Of a stretch of 8,603 nucleotides of DNA, positions 5,734-8,603 are shown piece by piece. The position numbers and the translations under genes are program-made. The DNA comes from an uncultured Saprospiraceae bacterium (GTDB lineage Bacteria > Bacteroidota > Bacteroidia > Chitinophagales > Saprospiraceae). The stretch lies in contig CALLAG010000403.1 in the NCBI GenBank assembly GCA_938002705.1, forward strand, positions 1 through 8,603, given 5' to 3'. Each line of letters begins with the position of its first letter. Positions within the stretch are counted from its first letter, which is position 1. The notes below the pieces were generated by a model. That model searched no databases, was not told where the DNA came from, and worked only from the letters and a program-made list of their open reading frames with translations.

Positions 5734-6136
5734 GCATAGTATATACGAACGAGTCAGATATGCTGACACTGATAAGATGGGATATCTATATTATGGACAT
5801 TATGCCAAGTTCTATGAGATAGGCCGTACTGAGACACTCAGACAAGCGGGTATGACCTATAAGAACATGGAAGAGGTGACAGGCATTATGCTGCCCGTTG
5901 TCCATATGGAATCACGATTCCTCAGGCCAGCTCACTATGATGACAATATAGAGATCGTTACGATGGTCAAAGAGATGCCGACTAAGATGATCACATTCCA
6001 CCATGAGCTTATTAATCAGGATAAGAAATTAATCAATACGGCAATCGTAAAACTGTTTTTTATAGAAATGGCTACTGGAGCTCGGGTCTCGATACCTGTA
6101 GATCTTAAGAACGAAATAGCTCCATTTTTTAAGTAG
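5726..6136 (+). CDS. 4HBT/YbgC-type hotdog acyl-CoA thioesterase
   Basis: The 136-residue protein is a single hotdog domain. The signature YADTDKMGYLYYGHYAKFYEIGR spans residues 12-34, with Asp16 in the position of the catalytic Asp17 of Pseudomonas 4-hydroxybenzoyl-CoA thioesterase and the helix carrying YYGHYAKFYE. The rest (VHMESRFLRPAHYDD, IEIVTMVKEM, MITFHHELINQ) forms the usual beta sheet. These enzymes hydrolyse acyl-CoA or acyl-ACP thioesters in the cytoplasm, usually as dimers or tetramers; the acyl substrate cannot be inferred. The start ATG lies inside the last codons of the arginine deiminase gene in another frame, so the two are probably translated together. No tol-pal genes are nearby, so the Tol-Pal linkage of E. 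coli ybgC is not seen here. Confidence 0.88.
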   Translation: MYKHSIYERVRYADTDKMGYLYYGHYAKFYEIGRTETLRQAGMTYKNMEEVTGIMLPVVHMESRFLRPAHYDDNIEIVTMVKEMPTKMITFHHELINQDKKLINTAIVKLFFIEMATGARVSIPVDLKNEIAPFFK

Positions 6137-6189
6137 ATGATAACTCTTTTTTCTATTTCGTAATCATATTCTTACTAATTTGCTGATTC

Positions 6190-7113
6190 ATGAAATTCTC
6201 GGAAATACCGATAGTAGATATCATCATAGAATTCAGTAAGAAGTACTCTGTACCAGGGTTTGCAGGTATTCCTATATATGATGTCGTCCTATTCATCTAT
6301 AACGAATCGATGAAAGATGATATCATCACCAGAGCTAATTCTGTTGCTTTTAACTTTTTTATATCTCTTTTTCCATCCCTGATATTCTTATTTACATTAC
6401 TGCCACTACTGCCTGTAACTGCTGACTATATTACGATATTCCGCGAGTCTACAGATGGTCTACTCCCAGAGCAAGCTCATACTTATCTATTCTCTGTCAT
6501 AGAAGATGTCGCCTCTATTAAGCGAGGAGGGCTACAGTCAGTCAGTTTTCTATTTGCTATTATATTCTCGAGTTCTGGTATGGTGACATTGATGTATGGA
6601 TTCAGTAAGAGCTATCAGAGGGTATTTAAGAAGCGATCATTTATCAAAAACAGATTGGTCGCTATCTTCTTGACATTACTATTCGTCATACTATTTATCA
6701 TATCTATGATGCTTATCATCTTCGGTAAGCCACTACTCCAATTGATACTCAACAAGACACATCTTATCGACTACTCAGGCTCTGTAACACAAGCCCTCAA
6801 GTGGTTCATCGTCACGATGGTCGTATATGTAGGCATCACGCTCATATACAGATATGGATCAGCTATGCAAGAACGTATTAAGTGGCTTAATTCTGGAGCT
6901 ATCTTATCTACTGGCGTATCTATCGTCACGTCTATAATTTTTGCTTTTTTTATAAATAATTTCGGTAAGTATAATGAGATCTATGGCTCTATAGGGGCCC
7001 TCATCGTTCTCTTACTATGGATACAGATTAATGCACTCATAGTATTGATTGGCTTTGAGCTTAATGCCAGTATTGCTGTTAATAAGGATCGGATTATTAG
7101 TGAAAAGGGTTAG
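6190..7113 (+). CDS. YihY/BrkB-family (UPF0761) inner-membrane protein
   Basis: The 307-residue protein has about six membrane segments (roughly 51-75, 114-138, 155-180, 203-222, 236-257 and 265-292). The family signature is clear: TRANSVAFNFFISLFPSLIF in the first part (48-67) and FGKYNEIYGSIGA (258-270) running into LLLWIQINALIVLIGFELNA near the end. The biochemical role of this family is not settled; it was once wrongly called ribonuclease BN, and transport roles have been suggested. It lies 53 bases after the thioesterase gene on the same strand and could belong to the same transcript. A cytoplasmic N-terminal stretch of about 50 residues precedes the first segment. No clear terminator follows the stop; the next 100 bases have T-rich runs but no stem. 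Confidence 0.9.
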   Translation: MKFSEIPIVDIIIEFSKKYSVPGFAGIPIYDVVLFIYNESMKDDIITRANSVAFNFFISLFPSLIFLFTLLPLLPVTADYITIFRESTDGLLPEQAHTYLFSVIEDVASIKRGGLQSVSFLFAIIFSSSGMVTLMYGFSKSYQRVFKKRSFIKNRLVAIFLTLLFVILFIISMMLIIFGKPLLQLILNKTHLIDYSGSVTQALKWFIVTMVVYVGITLIYRYGSAMQERIKWLNSGAILSTGVSIVTSIIFAFFINNFGKYNEIYGSIGALIVLLLWIQINALIVLIGFELNASIAVNKDRIISEKG

Positions 7114-7647
7114 GTGGACAATAGATCATTTTTGTAAGATGATAAGTCATTAGACTATTTACCCTCTTTTTTATTCTGACTTTATCTTAGAGACATTCTG
7201 CATTATGTTCTCTAAACATTTTCCTCGACGAAAGGGCTTTCATTTTTGTCTATTGAAAAAGAAACGAACCAATTCTGATAGAGATCGGAACCAAGGCTGC
7301 CTCCCGCCCGCTTGCGGTTCTTAACACAATTCTCTTTTTTCTTTGATAAAAAAGAGACAAAAAATCAAGTCAAATCAAAGGCTCAACTCTGTGCCGCTCC
7401 CGCCACCCACCATGATTTGACACGGCTCGGCTTCATAAACATTCTCGACTAAAAAGAATCAGCGTCAATAAAAATTCTTGCGAATTTCGTCATTTTGAGT
7501 ACTTGCAATTATATTGTGAACAATAAGTAGTATTAGTACCTAATAGCCGATAGTCATGTAACATATTTACCCAAAATGGCTAAGGCCGTTTATACTTCGT
7601 CGTTCAACCGATATTTTCGTGTTTTCCAAAAAAATATTCAAGTAGAT
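7114..7647. other. Gene-free region of 534 bases
   Basis: No coding region, tRNA or rRNA is recognised between the convergent YihY-family and thioredoxin-like genes. The centre (7238-7421) holds two copies of an A/T palindrome repeat, described separately. The flanks (7114-7237 and 7422-7647) are AT-rich with no clear terminator; the right flank contains AAAATGGCTAAGGCCG and CTTCGTCGTTCAACC, which I suspect are further repeat fragments but cannot confirm. Confidence 0.6.
7238..7421. repeat. Two diverged copies of an A/T-palindrome plus CTCCCGCC repeat unit
   Basis: Unit 1 starts near 7238 with an imperfect palindrome (ATTTTTGTCTATTGAAAAAG) and has CTCCCGCC at 7301-7308. Unit 2 has a perfect 9-bp stem, CTCTTTTTT (7332-7340) with AAAAAAGAG (7348-7356), and CTCCCGCC at 7397-7404. 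The distance from the palindrome's right arm to CTCCCGCC is nearly equal in both (about 46-49 bases). Unit 2 also has a 9-bp inverted repeat, GTCAAATCA (7369-7377) and TGATTTGAC (7413-7421), which encloses the C-rich box. The palindrome-plus-'AAAAAATCAAG' look resembles intergenic repeats I associate with Bacteroidota genomes; this is recall, not a search. Confidence 0.55.
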
Positions 7648-8196
7648 TTATTTCCGGAAGGATATAAAACATCCGATAGGTGGCGCTGACGCAACATCCA
7701 CCTCTATCCCACTCTTTATATCATCAAGTACATCACGTAACTCATGACTCGTTATTACTTGTCTCCGCCGACCTAATTTGTAATAACTATTGTCTATCCT
7801 ACCCTTATACAATATCTCTTCTGTAGTCTCATTATAGACTACCACCTCAGGCGTAACTGTCACATCGAAGAGCTTAGTCTTAGTGAGGAAGAATTCTTTT
7901 TTTAGAGTAAATGGAATCGCGTACTTCTCCTTAAATACATCAATGTTATCAGGACTCGAGAAGTGATTAGGAAATAATCCTACGAAACCCATATCTGGAG
8001 AATTATATGCGTCATAGAGATCTCTCATCGTCGGTGTGTAGTACTGGCATATCTTACAATCTTCTGCCATAAAGTAGTAGACTGTGATACTGTCCTTGTC
8101 AGAATGTGCAGCTACACCTTCAGTTATTGGCAGTCCTTGGCTATAACCACTATAGAGAACTGTAGATAAAAATAGACTGATGAATATACGCAACAT
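7648..8196 (-). CDS. Exported thioredoxin-fold protein with CxxC site
   Basis: The 182-residue product starts with a Sec-type signal peptide (MLRIFISLFLSTVLYSGYSQ, cleavage probably near residue 20). The mature part has the redoxin fold: a beta strand ITVYYFMAEDCKICQ with the redox-active Cys47-Lys-Ile-Cys50, helix YTPTMRDLYDAY, VGLFPNHF, then the cis-proline motif TVTPEVVV with Pro116. Then comes ILYKGRIDNSYYKLGRRRQVITSHELRDVLDDI (128-160) and a conserved-looking tail GCFI (175-178) with a third cysteine, Cys176. The 'Y-x-G-R-I-D' and terminal 'GC-x-I' pattern resembles a subgroup of redoxin-domain proteins found in planctomycetes and Bacteroidota. It likely handles thiol-disulfide exchange or metal/haem protein maturation in the periplasm; the partner is unknown. 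It lies 79 bases downstream of the next minus-strand gene, possibly in the same transcript. Confidence 0.8.
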   Translation of the reverse strand: MLRIFISLFLSTVLYSGYSQGLPITEGVAAHSDKDSITVYYFMAEDCKICQYYTPTMRDLYDAYNSPDMGFVGLFPNHFSSPDNIDVFKEKYAIPFTLKKEFFLTKTKLFDVTVTPEVVVYNETTEEILYKGRIDNSYYKLGRRRQVITSHELRDVLDDIKSGIEVDVASAPPIGCFISFRK

Positions 8197-8275
8197 GGTA
8201 GCAAGATAAGAAAGCTCAATTTAATTACTAATTATTAAATACTGCTTACGATTTACAAGTTAGCAGTTAGGTATC

Positions 8276-8603
8276 TTAATCTAATTCAATATTTAGAGTT
8301 GCGCAGTTTGTATTGCAGATTTCTTGGCCGTCCATTGTGAAGCTTACGAACTCAAAACTGCTACAACAATCGTCTGTATCTAATTCTCTTAGCACTCCCT
8401 GTATGCTTACAGTATCGATATCTCCTACGACTATTGTGTAAGTACGGCCTCCTTCTAACCACAAGCTTATCTGATCATCGAATGTTGAGAAGGGTATATC
8501 ATTTTCGGTTGTAGAGCTAATTATTATGTCATCAGCTTGTACCAAGGAGGCATCTCCAAATACAACATCCAGATCATTCTGAATAAAATTAATCTCTACA
8601 GAT
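8276..8603 (-). CDS. Cysteine-containing protein of unknown function, N-terminus cut by window edge
   Basis: The minus strand is open from the edge down to TAA at 8276-8278, giving at least 108 residues in the frame SVEINFIQNDLDVVFGDASLVQ. A TTG at 8545 could be mistaken for a start, but the frame continues upstream without a stop and the sequence before it is protein-like, so the true start is beyond 8603. The visible part is acidic and beta-strand-like (ISLWLEGGRTYTIVVGDIDTVSIQG), with a Cys pair (DDCCSS) and two more cysteines (EICNTNC) near the end, which could form disulfides if it is exported. It may be a small secreted or lipid-anchored beta-sandwich protein, but the signal region is not visible and I recognise no family. 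A weak CTGCT/AGCAG hairpin (8242-8266) follows the stop. Confidence 0.6.
   Translation of the reverse strand, partial: SVEINFIQNDLDVVFGDASLVQADDIIISSTTENDIPFSTFDDQISLWLEGGRTYTIVVGDIDTVSIQGVLRELDTDDCCSSFEFVSFTMDGQEICNTNCATLNIELD

Noticed and set aside
4477..7113. Classical arginine deiminase (arcABCD) operon
   Set aside because: Only the deiminase is present; the following genes are a thioesterase and a YihY-family protein, which is not an ArcD-type antiporter.

Overview
The window looks like an accessory stretch of a Bacteroidota chromosome, possibly a Saprospiria-like lineage, although that placement is inference. Supporting signs are several upstream regions carrying the Bacteroidota -7 motif TAnnTTTG, start codons without Shine-Dalgarno sequences, moderately AT-rich codons, and an intergenic A/T-palindrome repeat of a kind I associate with this phylum. 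No tRNA, rRNA, CRISPR array or intact insertion sequence is visible.

Layout from left to right. The first 258 bases encode, on the minus strand, most of a HigB-family toxin whose C-terminus and expected antitoxin lie beyond the left edge; a sigma70-like promoter precedes it. A G+C-richer spacer with an 8-bp inverted repeat follows. Next are a membrane-anchored J-domain protein (minus strand) and, divergently, a lipoprotein-type D-Ala-D-Ala dipeptidase of the VanX/DdpX (M15D) family. Between that gene and an ATP-grasp ligase lies a compact block with the architecture of a transcription attenuator: a -7 element, a 20-codon ORF with seven consecutive Leu codons followed by Arg-Pro-Cys-His-Ala-Cys, and a 12-bp terminator hairpin ending about 20 bases before the ligase start. 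A coiled-coil protein of unknown function converges on the ligase gene.

The middle of the window holds a plus-strand set: an arginine deiminase-like enzyme with its catalytic residues intact, a hotdog thioesterase that overlaps it by 8 bases, and a YihY/BrkB-family membrane protein. No arcB, arcC or arcD neighbours are present, so this does not look like the classical arginine-fermentation operon. A 534-base gene-free region follows and holds two diverged copies of the palindromic repeat. The right end carries two minus-strand genes, a secreted thioredoxin-fold protein with a CxxC site and a cysteine-containing protein cut by the right edge.

The most notable items are the candidate leader-peptide attenuator in front of the ATP-grasp ligase, the truncated HigB toxin missed by simple ORF calling, and the paired repeat units. 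The genes do not form one pathway. The clearest functional coupling is the overlapping arginine deiminase/thioesterase pair, and a ligase/dipeptidase relationship is conceivable but unproven.
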